Shown here: positions 18,077 to 27,407 of the stretch, piece after piece
Layout: each line of letters opens with the position of its first letter
Position numbering within the stretch: the first letter of the stretch is position 1
Assembly: GCF_031851795.1 (NCBI RefSeq)
Contig: NZ_CP134696.1
Location: 1,545,576 to 1,609,575, forward strand
Source: Pontibacter sp. G13
GTDB lineage: Bacteria; Bacteroidota; Bacteroidia; J057
Reading direction: 5' to 3'
Length of the DNA stretch: 64,000 nt
The notes under the pieces: model-generated
Told to the model about the DNA's origin: nothing
What the model saw: the letters and a program-made list of their open reading frames with translations, nothing else
Databases searched by the model: none
Translations under genes and position numbers: made by a program

Positions 18077-19408
18077 ATGAACGAACCTGCTAAACTCAAA
18101 CGCACGCTAGGCCCTTGGATGCTATGGGGACTGGGCGTAGGCTATGTCATTTCGGGCATGTACTTCGGCTGGAACTTGGGTCTACCCAAAGGCGGTACAG
18201 GCGGAATGGCGCTGGCTACTGCCGTTATCACCCTGATGTATGTGGCATTCACTTTCAGCTATACCGAGCTTGCGTGTGCCATTCCCAAAGCAGGAGGCGC
18301 CTTTGACTACGCGACTCAAGCGCTAGGTCCCAACTGGGGATTTCTGGCAGGAATGGCCCAAAATGTCGAATTCATTTTTGCGCCCCCGGCGATTGCCTAT
18401 GCGATTGGGGCTTACTTCAGTCTATTCTTCCAAGACATTCCCGCCCTTTGGATTGCCATCCCGGCATATCTGATATTCACAGGATTGAACATGTATGGGG
18501 TCAAGGCAGCCGCCAGCTTCGAATTGCTGATCACGATATTGGCCGTCGGAGAATTGCTGATTTTTGCGGGAGCTACCTTGCCTTCCTTCGAAATGGCCAA
18601 TCTCACCCACAATGCTTGGCCCAACGGAATATCGGGAGCATTCGCAGCGATTCCGTTTGCGATCTGGTTTTACCTAGCGATCGAGGGAGTCGCCAATGTC
18701 GCAGAAGAAACCGTCAATCCACAGCGAAATATCCTCATAGGATTTGGTTCCGCCATCCTCACCTTGGTCATTCTGTGTGTACTGACCTTCACTTCTTCTG
18801 TGGGAGTGGGAGGCTGGGAAGCCGTCGTGTACGATGTACCGGGGGGACCTGAGTCTGATTCTCCACTTCCTTTGGCACTCAAGCAGGTGGTCGGCGAGTC
18901 CAATTGGCTATTTCATTTGTTGATCACCATCGGTCTATTTGGCTTGGTAGCATCCTTTCACGGCATCATCTTGGCCGCTGGACGTGCGAGCTACGAATTC
19001 GGCAAAATGGGTTTCGCGTTCAAATTTCTGGGGAATATCCACCCTACACGCAAGACTCCTGTCAATGCTTTGCTATTCAATATGGTCGTCGGAATCATCT
19101 CCCTATTCACCCAAAAGACGGGGGAAATCATCACCTTGGCAGTATTCGGTGCACTCACGCTCTACATCATCTCCATGGTTTCGGTGCTGGTCTTGCGGAG
19201 AAATCAGCCCAACCTGGAAAGACCATTCAAAGTTCCGCTCTATCCGCTCTCCCCAATCGTCGCATTGGTGATTGCTTCTATTTCATGGATTGCACTCATG
19301 TGGTACAACCTTGAGTTGGGGGGAATCTTCTTGGCGATCATGGGAATCTCCTTTATTGCCTATCGAATCTTCCTGTATCCCAATCGTAAGGAATTAATCC
19401 AACATTAG
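18077..19408 (+). CDS. ethanolamine permease-like APC transporter
   Basis: A 443-residue, 12-helix transporter of the APC superfamily. The opening LGPWMLWGLGVGYVISGMYFGWNLGL and the segments PKAGGAFDYATQALGPNWGF, IEGVANVAEETVNPQRN and ASFHGIILAAGRASYEFGKMG are characteristic of the ethanolamine permease (Eat) branch. Eat genes often sit beside eutBC ammonia-lyase genes, which are absent here, so ethanolamine is likely but not proven by context. It may share a promoter with the upstream small Cys/Lys gene (69-bp gap). Confidence 0.82.
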   Translation: MNEPAKLKRTLGPWMLWGLGVGYVISGMYFGWNLGLPKGGTGGMALATAVITLMYVAFTFSYTELACAIPKAGGAFDYATQALGPNWGFLAGMAQNVEFIFAPPAIAYAIGAYFSLFFQDIPALWIAIPAYLIFTGLNMYGVKAAASFELLITILAVGELLIFAGATLPSFEMANLTHNAWPNGISGAFAAIPFAIWFYLAIEGVANVAEETVNPQRNILIGFGSAILTLVILCVLTFTSSVGVGGWEAVVYDVPGGPESDSPLPLALKQVVGESNWLFHLLITIGLFGLVASFHGIILAAGRASYEFGKMGFAFKFLGNIHPTRKTPVNALLFNMVVGIISLFTQKTGEIITLAVFGALTLYIISMVSVLVLRRNQPNLERPFKVPLYPLSPIVALVIASISWIALMWYNLELGGIFLAIMGISFIAYRIFLYPNRKELIQH

Positions 19409-19456
19409 CATCCTGGGGCACAATCCCCTCACAACGAACACAAAAGCTAAAAACCA

Positions 19457-19484
19457 ACAACCTCCCGAAGGCTCGGGAGGTTGT
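19457..19484 (+). terminator. 12-bp hairpin after the permease gene
   Basis: ACAACCTCCCGA pairs perfectly with TCGGGAGGTTGT around an AGGC loop. There is no T-tract on the plus strand. On the minus strand TGGTTTTTAG follows, so it may work better in that direction. Confidence 0.5.
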
Positions 19485-19602
19485 CGCTTGCATCAAAAGC
19501 TACACACTATCTACTTGCAGTCGTTTCGTTTTGCGGAAAGTACAGAATTATTACTTTTCTGTTTATGTAATTACGACAACAGCGTGAGTAGGTTTCAAAA
19601 CG

Positions 19603-19632
19603 AAAAAAACCTCGGAGGGCTAATCCGAGGTT
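19603..19632 (-). terminator. rho-independent terminator of the candidate small RNA
   Basis: A 9-bp stem with a 7-nt loop and a seven-T tract on the minus strand. No minus-strand protein gene lies upstream of it for more than 1.5 kb. Confidence 0.8.
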
Positions 19633-19795
19633 ACATCACCTGCAATCGCGCGAGATCACGCAATCATAACACTATCAACATCAGTCTGTTGAATCATCAG
19701 ACATCAAGGCCAAGATAAAATCGCCGAAGCGACGGCATAGAGAAAATCCTAATATCAACGTTACGGGAAAATACGATTATAGGCCTCTGTGCCTA
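19603..19795 (-). ncRNA. candidate structured small RNA
   Basis: On the minus strand a -7 box (TATATTTG, 19799-19806) is followed by about 160 nt of sequence with several local hairpins: AGGC/GCCT near the 5' end, TCGC-TTCG-GCGA with a UUCG tetraloop, and GTCTG/CAGAC. It ends with a textbook terminator (AACCTCGGA with TCCGAGGTT, 19608-19632, then seven T). No frame of more than about 13 codons is present. It lies between two plus-strand genes, so the terminator serves neither. No known family is assigned. Confidence 0.5.
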
Positions 19796-20086
19796 ATGCA
19801 AATATAGACAAACTTTGGAAATTTCTAGGCATGGTGGCCTAAAAAGTGACGTTGTGCGATCCGCTCCTCCCCCTTGCTATCCTCCCCAGATTCCATTTGC
19901 AATCCCCCTCTTTCCCAAATCGAGACACCATTTCCCGAAATGAAATAACATTAGGAATTGGCACATTGCACTTATACATGAAAATCAATCACTTATGGCA
20001 AATCACTTGACTGGAACGGCGCTTGTTTAAGGGAGGGAGAACGATTAAACCGAATCTTCACCAAACGGCCTCCGGCACTTTGCCTT

Positions 20087-21022
20087 ATGAACCGAAAAAA
20101 TATCTTCTTCCTCTTGCCTGCTGTGTGTATCACGATTGGACTCACAAGCTGCAACCAAGGTAAAATCAAGGAACTGGAGCAGAAGAATGCCCAGATGATG
20201 AGTCACCGCGCCACACAGGACTCCCTCTTGAATGAATTCATGGATGCCTATGATACATTTGAGAACAACCTGAGAGAGATCAAGGAACGAGAAGAACTAG
20301 TTTCCCTGGGGGCGGAGGACCCAGAGTTTGAGCAGCGGGGAAAGGACCAAATTCTGGAAGACTTGCAAATGATTGACGAGTTGCTGGAAAAGAACCGTCA
20401 AATTATTGAAGATCTCAACCAGAAGATTGCAGACTCCGACAACCAAGTAGGGGAATTCAAACGAATGGTTTCCAGATTGCGGAAACAATTGACTGATAGA
20501 GAACAAGAGGTAGGTACACTCAATGAACAGCTTGCAGAAGCAAACTTCAAGATTGAAGGCCTCACCCTCCGAAAAGATACATTGAGCAACCAGGTTCAGA
20601 CCTTGCTTGCCTCCAACGAATCTCAGGTGTCTCGCTTGTCAGACCAAGCGGAACAACTCAACAGCCAGACAGACCTGATCCAATCCCAAGAAGACCAACT
20701 GAACACTGCGTTCTTCATCACAGGTTCCTACAAAGAACTGAGAGACAAGAACATTGTAACTAAAGAAGGTGGGTTTATAGGTATCGGAGCTGTCAAAAAG
20801 TTATATCCGGATTTCGACGAAAACGCCTTTACTCAGATCGACATCACCGAGGTAAACCAAATTCCGGTTACCTCCAAGAAAGTGAAGATCTTGACGAGCC
20901 ATCCTGAAGGCTCCTATGCACTGAATCAGACTGAAGACGGTAAGCGTTTGGAAAGCCTGGAAATCCAGGATCCGGAAGCTTTTTGGAAAGCTTCGAAGTA
21001 CTTGGTTGTCCTGTACAACTAA
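20087..21022 (+). CDS. coiled-coil lipoprotein (paralogue of the gene at 31756)
   Basis: A 311-residue lipoprotein. The signal peptide ends in the lipobox LTSC (Cys22, then NQ). Residues about 25-220 are almost entirely heptad-rich coiled coil (KIKELEQKNAQMM..., LRKQLTDREQEVGTLNEQL). The last about 90 residues form a compact domain with ITGSYKELRDKNIV and end in EIQDPEAFWKASKYLVVLYN. Gene 31756-32655 has the same plan and ending, so they are paralogues. It is probably anchored in the outer membrane facing the periplasm. I cannot assign a function. Confidence 0.85.
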   Translation: MNRKNIFFLLPAVCITIGLTSCNQGKIKELEQKNAQMMSHRATQDSLLNEFMDAYDTFENNLREIKEREELVSLGAEDPEFEQRGKDQILEDLQMIDELLEKNRQIIEDLNQKIADSDNQVGEFKRMVSRLRKQLTDREQEVGTLNEQLAEANFKIEGLTLRKDTLSNQVQTLLASNESQVSRLSDQAEQLNSQTDLIQSQEDQLNTAFFITGSYKELRDKNIVTKEGGFIGIGAVKKLYPDFDENAFTQIDITEVNQIPVTSKKVKILTSHPEGSYALNQTEDGKRLESLEIQDPEAFWKASKYLVVLYN

Positions 21023-21115
21023 GTCAGGGGAACGGGGAGGGTTCCATTCCCTCCCCCATAAATTAGACTAAGAATTCGCGTTAGGTATAAAGGAAGTATC
21101 GTATTTGCCTTTGGG

Positions 21116-21146
21116 GGCCTGTTCAATTCGGACAGGCCTTTTTCTT
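21116..21146 (+). terminator. rho-independent terminator after the coiled-coil lipoprotein gene
   Basis: GGCCTGT (21116-21122) pairs with ACAGGCC (21132-21138), followed by TTTTTCTT. Confidence 0.82.
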
Positions 21147-21216
21147 ATTGCCCATTTCCGGCGCTTTTGCTTGACTTCCCAACTTCCGATGAATCCCTGC
21201 GAATCCTGATTCAGGA

Positions 21217-21579
21217 TTAGTTTGCCGCATCAAATGCCGCTTTGGCAGCAGCGACCACCTTCTTGGCATTGCCGACAAAGATCTCGTCTCCCACCAACAT
21301 GACCGGTCGCTTCAAGAAGGTGTATTCTTCGAGGATATATTTGCGATACTCTTCTTCGCTCAGTTCCATCTCATTGAGTCCGAGAGATCTGTATTTCATG
21401 GCTCTTCTGGAGAAAAGCGACTCATACGATCCTGACAGATCTTTCATACGGTCCAATTGCTCAGGCGTGATGGCTTCGGACTTGATGTCTTGCAAAACCA
21501 CATCGTCAGCTGGTTGAATTTCCCCGATGATTCGCTGACAGGTATTGCAGGTACTCAAGTGGTAGATTTTCTTTTCCAT
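21217..21579 (-). CDS. Spx/ArsC-like thioredoxin-fold protein
   Basis: A 120-residue protein of the ArsC/Spx/YffB family. The N-terminal STCNTCQR carries a CxxC pair (C11 and C14), and the C-terminal region FLKRPVMLVGDEIFVGN is the family's cis-Pro and strand segment. The classic ArsC catalytic triple-Arg arrangement is not obvious, so a glutathione- or thiol-dependent reductase or an Spx-like regulator are equal options. It lies 27 bp downstream of the nicotinate phosphoribosyltransferase gene on the same strand and is probably co-transcribed. Confidence 0.82.
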   Translation of the reverse strand: MEKKIYHLSTCNTCQRIIGEIQPADDVVLQDIKSEAITPEQLDRMKDLSGSYESLFSRRAMKYRSLGLNEMELSEEEYRKYILEEYTFLKRPVMLVGDEIFVGNAKKVVAAAKAAFDAAN

Positions 21580-21606
21580 GAATGGTAGTTTGTGGTAGTT
21601 CCCAAA

Positions 21607-23043
21607 TTAGGACTTCAAGGCTCGAATCAAGGTAGTTTTCCGATCCAAAAGCGATGTAGACAGTCCCACTGGATATGATTCAGCTTCGCTCAATTTGAGG
21701 TATTCCGCTGAAAATTGCGCCAAATTACTGAAAGTCTTCGAACGGATCTCATGAATATCCGGCAACTCGGCGATCCGGTTTCCCTTCACGTAGATTTCTT
21801 GAAGCAAATCCACAGACCCTTCAGCATCCAGATGGAAGGTGTGGCCTTGGAAGGTGTTGATTTCACCGGGGATCTGGGCCTCTGTAGCATCGTAGATCAC
21901 ATCGGCTGCGGCTTTTCCATCCTTAAAATACCTTCTCACTTGCTGGATACCGGGATTGGACACCTTGATGGCCTGCTCCGACAATTTCACCTTGTCTTGC
22001 CAGACTCCCGCATCATCTTTCAACGCAGCCAATTTGTACACACCGCCGAGCGCAGGCTGATCATACGCGGTCACGAGTCTCGTTCCCACACCCCAAACAT
22101 TGATTTTGGCTCCCCGAGCTTTGAGGGTTTGAATGCGATATTCATCCAAATCATTGCTAGCCACAACTGAAGCCTGTTCAAACCCTGCTTCATCTAGCAT
22201 TCTCCGAGCCTCCGTACTCAATTCTGCCAGATCGCCAGAATCCAACCTGACCCCCACCATTTCGTGACCAGCATTGCGAAGTTGATTCCCCACGCGGATG
22301 GCATTCGCTACCCCCTCGATGGTATCGTAGGTGTCCACCAGAAAAATACAGTTGTTGGGCATGGCGTCTGCGTAGGATTGGAATGATTCCAGCTCGTCAT
22401 CATGGGCCATCACCCAGCTATGCGCATGCGTGCCTTTCACAGGGATTCCCAACTGATATCCCGCCCATACGTGGGAGGTGGCAGAACATCCTCCGATATA
22501 AGATGCCCGGCTTGCTGCCAATCCCCCATTGATCCCTTGAGCACGTCGAAGCCCAAATTCAAGGACAGGCTCACCAAGTGCCGCTTGGCAAATTCGTGCT
22601 GCCTTGGTGGCGATGAGGGTCTGGAAATTGATGATGTTGAGGAGTGCAGTCTCCAGCAATTGAGCCTGAAGAAGGGGGCCTTGTATGCGGATAAGCGGTT
22701 GATGGGGGAATACTACGGAGCCTTCGGGAATGGCCCAAAGGTCACATTCAAACTTCATGCTTCCTAATTCATCCAGAAACGCCTGCTCGAATAGGGGTTC
22801 CCCATCATTTCCACAGAGCGTCGCCAGATAGGCCAAATGGTCCTTAGAGAATCCATATTGATCCAGATAGCGGCAAATCTCTCCCAATCCACAGGAGATG
22901 GCATATCCACCACGAAAGGGCAGTTTTCTGAAAAATAGGTGAAAGACACTCTCACGTTGGGCCATGCCACGTTTCCAGTAGCCATAGGCCATGGTCAACT
23001 GGTAGAGGTCTGTCATGAGTGCGAAGTCGTTGAGGTGTATCAT
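21607..23043 (-). CDS. pncB: nicotinate phosphoribosyltransferase
   Basis: A 478-residue enzyme of NAD salvage, forming nicotinate mononucleotide from nicotinate and PRPP at the cost of ATP. Typical motifs are [64 protein letters not shown] and [23 protein letters not shown]. The frame runs upstream to 23139, but the ATG at 23043 ([14 protein letters not shown]) is the family start. It belongs to the longer (about 480-residue) PncB type found in Gram-positives and Bacteroidota. Confidence 0.93.
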   Translation of the reverse strand: MIHLNDFALMTDLYQLTMAYGYWKRGMAQRESVFHLFFRKLPFRGGYAISCGLGEICRYLDQYGFSKDHLAYLATLCGNDGEPLFEQAFLDELGSMKFECDLWAIPEGSVVFPHQPLIRIQGPLLQAQLLETALLNIINFQTLIATKAARICQAALGEPVLEFGLRRAQGINGGLAASRASYIGGCSATSHVWAGYQLGIPVKGTHAHSWVMAHDDELESFQSYADAMPNNCIFLVDTYDTIEGVANAIRVGNQLRNAGHEMVGVRLDSGDLAELSTEARRMLDEAGFEQASVVASNDLDEYRIQTLKARGAKINVWGVGTRLVTAYDQPALGGVYKLAALKDDAGVWQDKVKLSEQAIKVSNPGIQQVRRYFKDGKAAADVIYDATEAQIPGEINTFQGHTFHLDAEGSVDLLQEIYVKGNRIAELPDIHEIRSKTFSNLAQFSAEYLKLSEAESYPVGLSTSLLDRKTTLIRALKS

Positions 23044-23377
23044 GGAAAGCGGTTTTGTCTGAGGATTTGCTACGAGCAAATGATCCAGAGAGGTAAGATA
23101 GAATCTGAAAAAAGGAGTTTTTGCGGGCAACTCCCCCAAACCTATTGACTCATGAGCGGTTATTCAACCATTTAAGGGCTAGAATTAACCGAAAAATCGT
23201 CATTGATTGCCCATGTAATATTTTGGGCATAAATTGTACACATATTGAAACACACCCCACAAGCCTGACACACGGCAATCCTTCTTTTCCTACTCTTCTG
23301 TATCTGAATGCGGTATCTGCCATTTTACCGATCGACAAAGACACCCCACTACCCTCTGTTAGTACCAACCACCGATA
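23044..23377. other. divergent intergenic region
   Basis: It lies between pncB (minus) and the hypothetical gene at 23378 (plus). I see no gene, hairpin or repeat, only promoter space, AT-rich around 23160-23260. Confidence 0.4.
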
Positions 23378-23866
23378 ATGACGAATTCCATGAGGAACTG
23401 GGAAGAATTCAGAAAAGCCGAACCCACATTACAGCGAATTGAGGAAAGATATGCCAAGTTGCTAAGATTTGAACAAAAATATCCCCAAGGTCAAGCCCAC
23501 GTCCATGGATTCACCTCGGAAGATTTGATGGAAGCGAGAAATGCCATGCTTTCCAGTATCAAGGTGGAAGCACGGAGTCTCAACGGGAAAATCTACTACT
23601 GGCTATACCCATTCTATCGTGGGAACTTCCTGAAATTGGTCGCTGCTTTGGGATCATGTGGTCTGATGGACAAGCAAAAGGATGATCCTGAGTCTCGAAA
23701 TGCGTTTTACAAATTCTTCAAAACCGTGCCTATGGAGGAGAAGCTCCATCTCGGTAAAAGACTCAACCAGCCTGAATTGACTGAGAAGGCTATGGCCATC
23801 CAACAGAAGATTCAGCAAAAAAAGCGTGCAGTCAAGGATCACATGGACAAATACCACGGGAATTGA
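23378..23866 (+). CDS. hypothetical protein, basic helical
   Basis: 162 residues, no signal peptide. It is mainly predicted helical, with LQRIEERYAKLLRFEQKYPQGQ near the N-terminus, an aromatic middle (GKIYYWLYPFYRGNFLKL) and a charged C-terminal helix (AIQQKIQQKKRAVKDHMDKY). An alternative start is the internal Met at residue 5. I do not recognise a family. It has its own terminator and seems monocistronic. Confidence 0.7.
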   Translation: MTNSMRNWEEFRKAEPTLQRIEERYAKLLRFEQKYPQGQAHVHGFTSEDLMEARNAMLSSIKVEARSLNGKIYYWLYPFYRGNFLKLVAALGSCGLMDKQKDDPESRNAFYKFFKTVPMEEKLHLGKRLNQPELTEKAMAIQQKIQQKKRAVKDHMDKYHGN

Positions 23867-23961
23867 TATTCGACGGAATGCCTGCTACCAGTGAATAGCG
23901 TTTTCAGCTCCATCCTCTCATTCAACCGCCTCGCTAGAAGAAATACCCAAGCATTTATTCA

Positions 23962-23992
23962 AAAAGGACCGTCCGATTCGGGCAGTCCTTTT
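23962..23992 (+). terminator. rho-independent terminator after the hypothetical gene at 23378
   Basis: AAAAGGAC pairs with GTCCTTTT around an inner GTCCGA/CGGGC stem. Confidence 0.75.
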
Positions 23993-24026
23993 ACTTTTGG
24001 AAGCAAAGCTGAGAGATCCTGTTGGG

Positions 24027-24422
24027 CTATACGGACATGAGGGTTCGGAACTTCATGCATCCGTCCTTTTTCCACATGAGCTTTCTGAGCTTGATTTCCC
24101 CCCTAACACGGCGAAATTCAGCGTAAAACATGATCGTCGAAGTGCCGGAGGTCATTCGGCTCTGCCAGCCGGTCTTTGCAACTCCTTGAATCTGTAAGGT
24201 ATTGTCAACCTTATCATGCTGGGTGATTCGATAGGTATCCAAGTAGGTCAATCGGCATTCGTTGCATTCGCAGGACCGATCAGGATAGAGATTCACCACA
24301 TACCGACGTAGCGCATCGTTCAATTTGAAACGAATCACCTCATTGGCGGATTGGCTATGTACGGGGGCGATAATGGTTATAAAGAGGCAACAGAAACAGA
24401 AGAACTTGGTAAACTTGTTCAT
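24027..24422 (-). CDS. exported hypothetical protein
   Basis: 131 residues from the chosen start (MNKFTKFFCFCCLF). An alternative Met lies five codons upstream at 24437. There is a clear signal peptide with cleavage near VHSQS. The mature part of about 105 residues has a CECNEC cluster that could bind a metal or form disulfides, and ends in a basic stretch (RGEIKLRKLMWKKDGCMKF). No family recognised. It is divergently transcribed from the glycine-zipper gene across about 270 bp. Confidence 0.65.
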   Translation of the reverse strand: MNKFTKFFCFCCLFITIIAPVHSQSANEVIRFKLNDALRRYVVNLYPDRSCECNECRLTYLDTYRITQHDKVDNTLQIQGVAKTGWQSRMTSGTSTIMFYAEFRRVRGEIKLRKLMWKKDGCMKFRTLMSV

Positions 24423-24693
24423 AATCACAAGGGACATTGACAGGTACAGTAAGCTAGGCGAAATGGGCGAGGCAACGCGTAAATGGGTTCATTTTTCGCG
24501 CCAACCTCCTCAGAACAAGATAACAAATCGAGCGATTTCTTACATGTTTTCAAGAATTTCGCCAATGGTAAATTCCCATGATTCCCATGACAATGTTCTG
24601 CAACGACCGTTATATGTATGTGATACTAGGATGAAGAATTTCAACTTCAATTCATTATATTGCGTATACCGGTCCCATAACACCCGATTAAAT

Positions 24694-25392
24694 ATGTCGC
24701 ATAACCAAACCAAGACTCCCTCCAGCTCGCCTATCCACATCCCGATCATCTGGGAAGGCATGGATGACCAGCCGGATGGTATCGAGATTCCCATTGCCGC
24801 AGATATCGGTATTCGTGCTGCCCTAGAATTTGTCATCTCCGGTGTGAATGGCATGCTCAAGGAGGGCGCACTCAAGTATGACGACTTCAAAGACGGAAAA
24901 CTCGACGAGAAGCAGTTCACCTATCGTGTGGTCTCCAAAGGCACTGAATCCGCAGTGATCGGAGGCATCCGGACTGCATCGGCCCTTACCCTCAGTGAGG
25001 GGGCCAAACGAGCCATTCTTCGGGTTTGGGGCCCTAAGGCGCTACTCCGACTGACTCGTTTCAACGTAGTCACTTCAGTCGCTTATGGAGTAGTCAATCA
25101 AGGTCTTCACACCTTTCACTTGTACAATGGCAAGCTGACAGATCAACAATACAAGGTCAAATCAGCCGAGAACATCGGAAGTACAGGAGGTGCCATTGGG
25201 GGTGCCGCTGCAGGAGCTATGCTGGGATCTGTCGTTCCGGGCATGGGTACCGCAATGGGTGCTGTGGTTGGCATGATGTTGGCCATGATGGGAGCAGCCG
25301 GAGGCGCAGCATTGGGCAAGGAAATGGGAGAGGAATATTTTCTAGATAAGCCTGCCCCTTCCGCTGACAATGCGACCGAACAAGATAATTGA
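24694..25392 (+). CDS. glycine-zipper protein of unknown function
   Basis: 232 residues from the ATG at 24694 (MSHNQTKTPSSSP). The frame is open further upstream, but that part is not protein-like. The N-terminal about 150 residues are soluble and helical. Residues about 162-212 form a long glycine zipper (GSTGGAIGGAAAGAMLGSVV, then GAVVGMMLAMMGAAGGAALG), the type that packs membrane helices or forms pores. There is no signal peptide. Similar segments occur in colicin-like and effector proteins and in membrane-anchoring proteins; I cannot choose between them. A strong terminator follows. Confidence 0.7.
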   Translation: MSHNQTKTPSSSPIHIPIIWEGMDDQPDGIEIPIAADIGIRAALEFVISGVNGMLKEGALKYDDFKDGKLDEKQFTYRVVSKGTESAVIGGIRTASALTLSEGAKRAILRVWGPKALLRLTRFNVVTSVAYGVVNQGLHTFHLYNGKLTDQQYKVKSAENIGSTGGAIGGAAAGAMLGSVVPGMGTAMGAVVGMMLAMMGAAGGAALGKEMGEEYFLDKPAPSADNATEQDN

Positions 25393-25413
25393 TCAGTATT
25401 ATATTTTCTGGAT

Positions 25414-25443
25414 AATCCCCGGCCTATCGCCGGGGATTTTTTA
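25414..25443 (+). terminator. rho-independent terminator after the glycine-zipper gene
   Basis: AATCCCCGGC pairs with GCCGGGGATT, then TTTT. Confidence 0.88.
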
Positions 25444-25623
25444 TTTGAGTCAGGGGCTATTCGTCCGCTCGGGAATTCTGCAAGGATAAACATGCCGAAA
25501 AACTTCCGTTCAGGCCTCTTGCTGCCACGTATTTGTGGTTCGACAGATGGGAATTTTTGGTACCTTTAGGGGTCCGTTTTTGGGAATCTCTCCAACTGCT
25601 TTTGACGAATACCCACGCTCTCC

Positions 25624-26937
25624 ATGAACCCCAGTGACAAAGGTTGGCTCAGGACGTTTATCTCCTATCGGTCTCGCACCATCCATCTGGTGCGGAATCA
25701 GGAAATTCAGGCCCTGATGTCTGGTTCACAGAATAGCTTTGAGTTTCTCTATCAGCTGATTCAGCCAACGGGGCTGATGTACGGTTTCCCCATCAAATTC
25801 ATCGGCAGCCCCCATCCCAAACTCCCAGAGTGGAAGGAGAAGGACAAGATCAAGGTCCTGCTCGCCGAGAGTTACCTCTGCTTTGGGCAGTTTTTTCACG
25901 GACAAAACCTCCGCACGCCCGATTATCGGCCCGTACTGGAGGATATCTACTCCTTCTATCAACAGCATGAAGGCTTGTTCATCAGACCCGGCAAGACGCT
26001 TTTTCGCAGGAAGGCCTCCATTGTCGATGATCTAGAGCGCATTCTGGATAAGCGGATCAGTATCCAATATGATTGGCGGAATTTCTGGACCAGTTTTTTC
26101 CACAACTCCCTTCTTTTCCTTGATCTGATCTTGTTTGTGCATTGGAAAGAGCATCCACCCGAGCATCCCACTCAGGCTTTGAAAACCCAACAGCAGTTGA
26201 TGCGGGTCAATATTCTCCGCGTGATTGCTGCGGCTGCCCATGCCGAAGACGATGTAAAGCCAGAGGAACGAGAGCTGTTCAATTACTTCCTACAATCGGC
26301 TCACCTGCCCGCACCCCTCAAGCGAAAAGCCGCTACCTTTATCCGGGATGGCGTAAATCTGTCAGAAATCGACACCGTCGAGGGAGATAGCTGGATCATG
26401 AATAAATACTATCTCGAACTTGCGATCTTGACCACTTGGGCCAATCGGAATATATCAGAAGCAGAGCGGGTTTTCTTACGGAAATTGGCGCACCAGTTGG
26501 ACTTGACCATGTGGGATCTCGACCATAGTATGAAATCCGTAAAGCTCTTTGTCCAGACACATTGGAATCAAGTTCACTATCTCCAGATCAAGCAGAATTA
26601 CCGGATTGTCAGTGAACAAATGATCCGAGAGTTTCAGCTGTTGGTAAAAAAGAACCAGCGCATGATCGGAGAAGAAATCTCCCAAAGCAAAGAGTTGGTG
26701 GTACTTTTGCGCAAATCCACTCGTACAGGTTTGACAGAGCGGGAGAAGGAAAAAGTGAGACGCCAGCTGTTGGATATCCTGCGCACCATTCCGACATTTA
26801 CCCTTGCCTTGCTTCCAGGAGCATTCATCACCCTTCCGATTTTGATGCGGGTAATTCCCAAACACATCCTCTTTCCAAGTTCCTTTGTGGAAAATCTCCC
26901 AGAGGAAAAACCCTCCTCCAAACCTTCGAAGAAATAG
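25624..26937 (+). CDS. LETM1-like protein with TerB-like domain
   Basis: 437 residues. The middle (about 195-290) resembles a TerB/DjlA-type helical domain (RVIAAAAHAEDDVKPEERELFNYFL). The C-terminal about 100 residues carry the LETM1-type segment: a charged helix (TEREKEKVRRQLLDILRTIP) followed by LLPGAFITLPILMRVIPKHILFPSSF. I recall Bacteroidota proteins of this length and ending being labelled LETM1-related and biofilm-associated; that is recall, not evidence from this sequence. It has one likely membrane segment and a TACCTTTA promoter-like box about 65 bp upstream. Confidence 0.75.
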   Translation: MNPSDKGWLRTFISYRSRTIHLVRNQEIQALMSGSQNSFEFLYQLIQPTGLMYGFPIKFIGSPHPKLPEWKEKDKIKVLLAESYLCFGQFFHGQNLRTPDYRPVLEDIYSFYQQHEGLFIRPGKTLFRRKASIVDDLERILDKRISIQYDWRNFWTSFFHNSLLFLDLILFVHWKEHPPEHPTQALKTQQQLMRVNILRVIAAAAHAEDDVKPEERELFNYFLQSAHLPAPLKRKAATFIRDGVNLSEIDTVEGDSWIMNKYYLELAILTTWANRNISEAERVFLRKLAHQLDLTMWDLDHSMKSVKLFVQTHWNQVHYLQIKQNYRIVSEQMIREFQLLVKKNQRMIGEEISQSKELVVLLRKSTRTGLTEREKEKVRRQLLDILRTIPTFTLALLPGAFITLPILMRVIPKHILFPSSFVENLPEEKPSSKPSKK

Positions 26938-27407
26938 CGTATCTACAGCACAATGGTCGCTAACATCCATGGGTGCCAATTTGGACACATTTCATATTTT
27001 ACCTGTTTTGAACATTCCCAAAATCAAATAGGTCGCCGAATACGCATGATAAAACCCATGATCTTGCTGTTCTTCATACAATAGTGCGGAACCAGCTTGA
27101 CATCTCGTGCTCCATCGACCCAGCGCACCTATTCCCTTTCCACGTCTTCTGTTGATGGAGGTCTTTTTCGTTTCAGGTCTGGCGAAAATTCCTTTGGAGG
27201 ATTTGAATAATGAATGATGACAAAATCGGCAACCACACATCTCTTTGACGATCGCTTGATGGAGGAGGCGTGCAAGTCAAAACGAGCGTCAATACCGATC
27301 TCCACCAAATCCCAATTCATGTAAAATCAGATTATTCACAAATCAAACTATTTAGATATTTCCGAGTTAGAATTATCATACGAATCAACGGCAACAATCA
27401 TCATCCC
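26938..27407. other. intergenic region without a recognisable gene
   Basis: Short open frames exist on the minus strand (for example 26992-27240 and 27129-27320), but none has a start context or recognisable family. The last 100 bp are AT-rich and probably hold the promoter of the next gene. Confidence 0.4.

Noticed and set aside
20087-21022. Naming the coiled-coil lipoproteins as collagen-binding adhesins
   Set aside because: Such labels exist for similar coiled-coil lipoproteins, but low-complexity helices make this unreliable and nothing in the sequence shows collagen binding.
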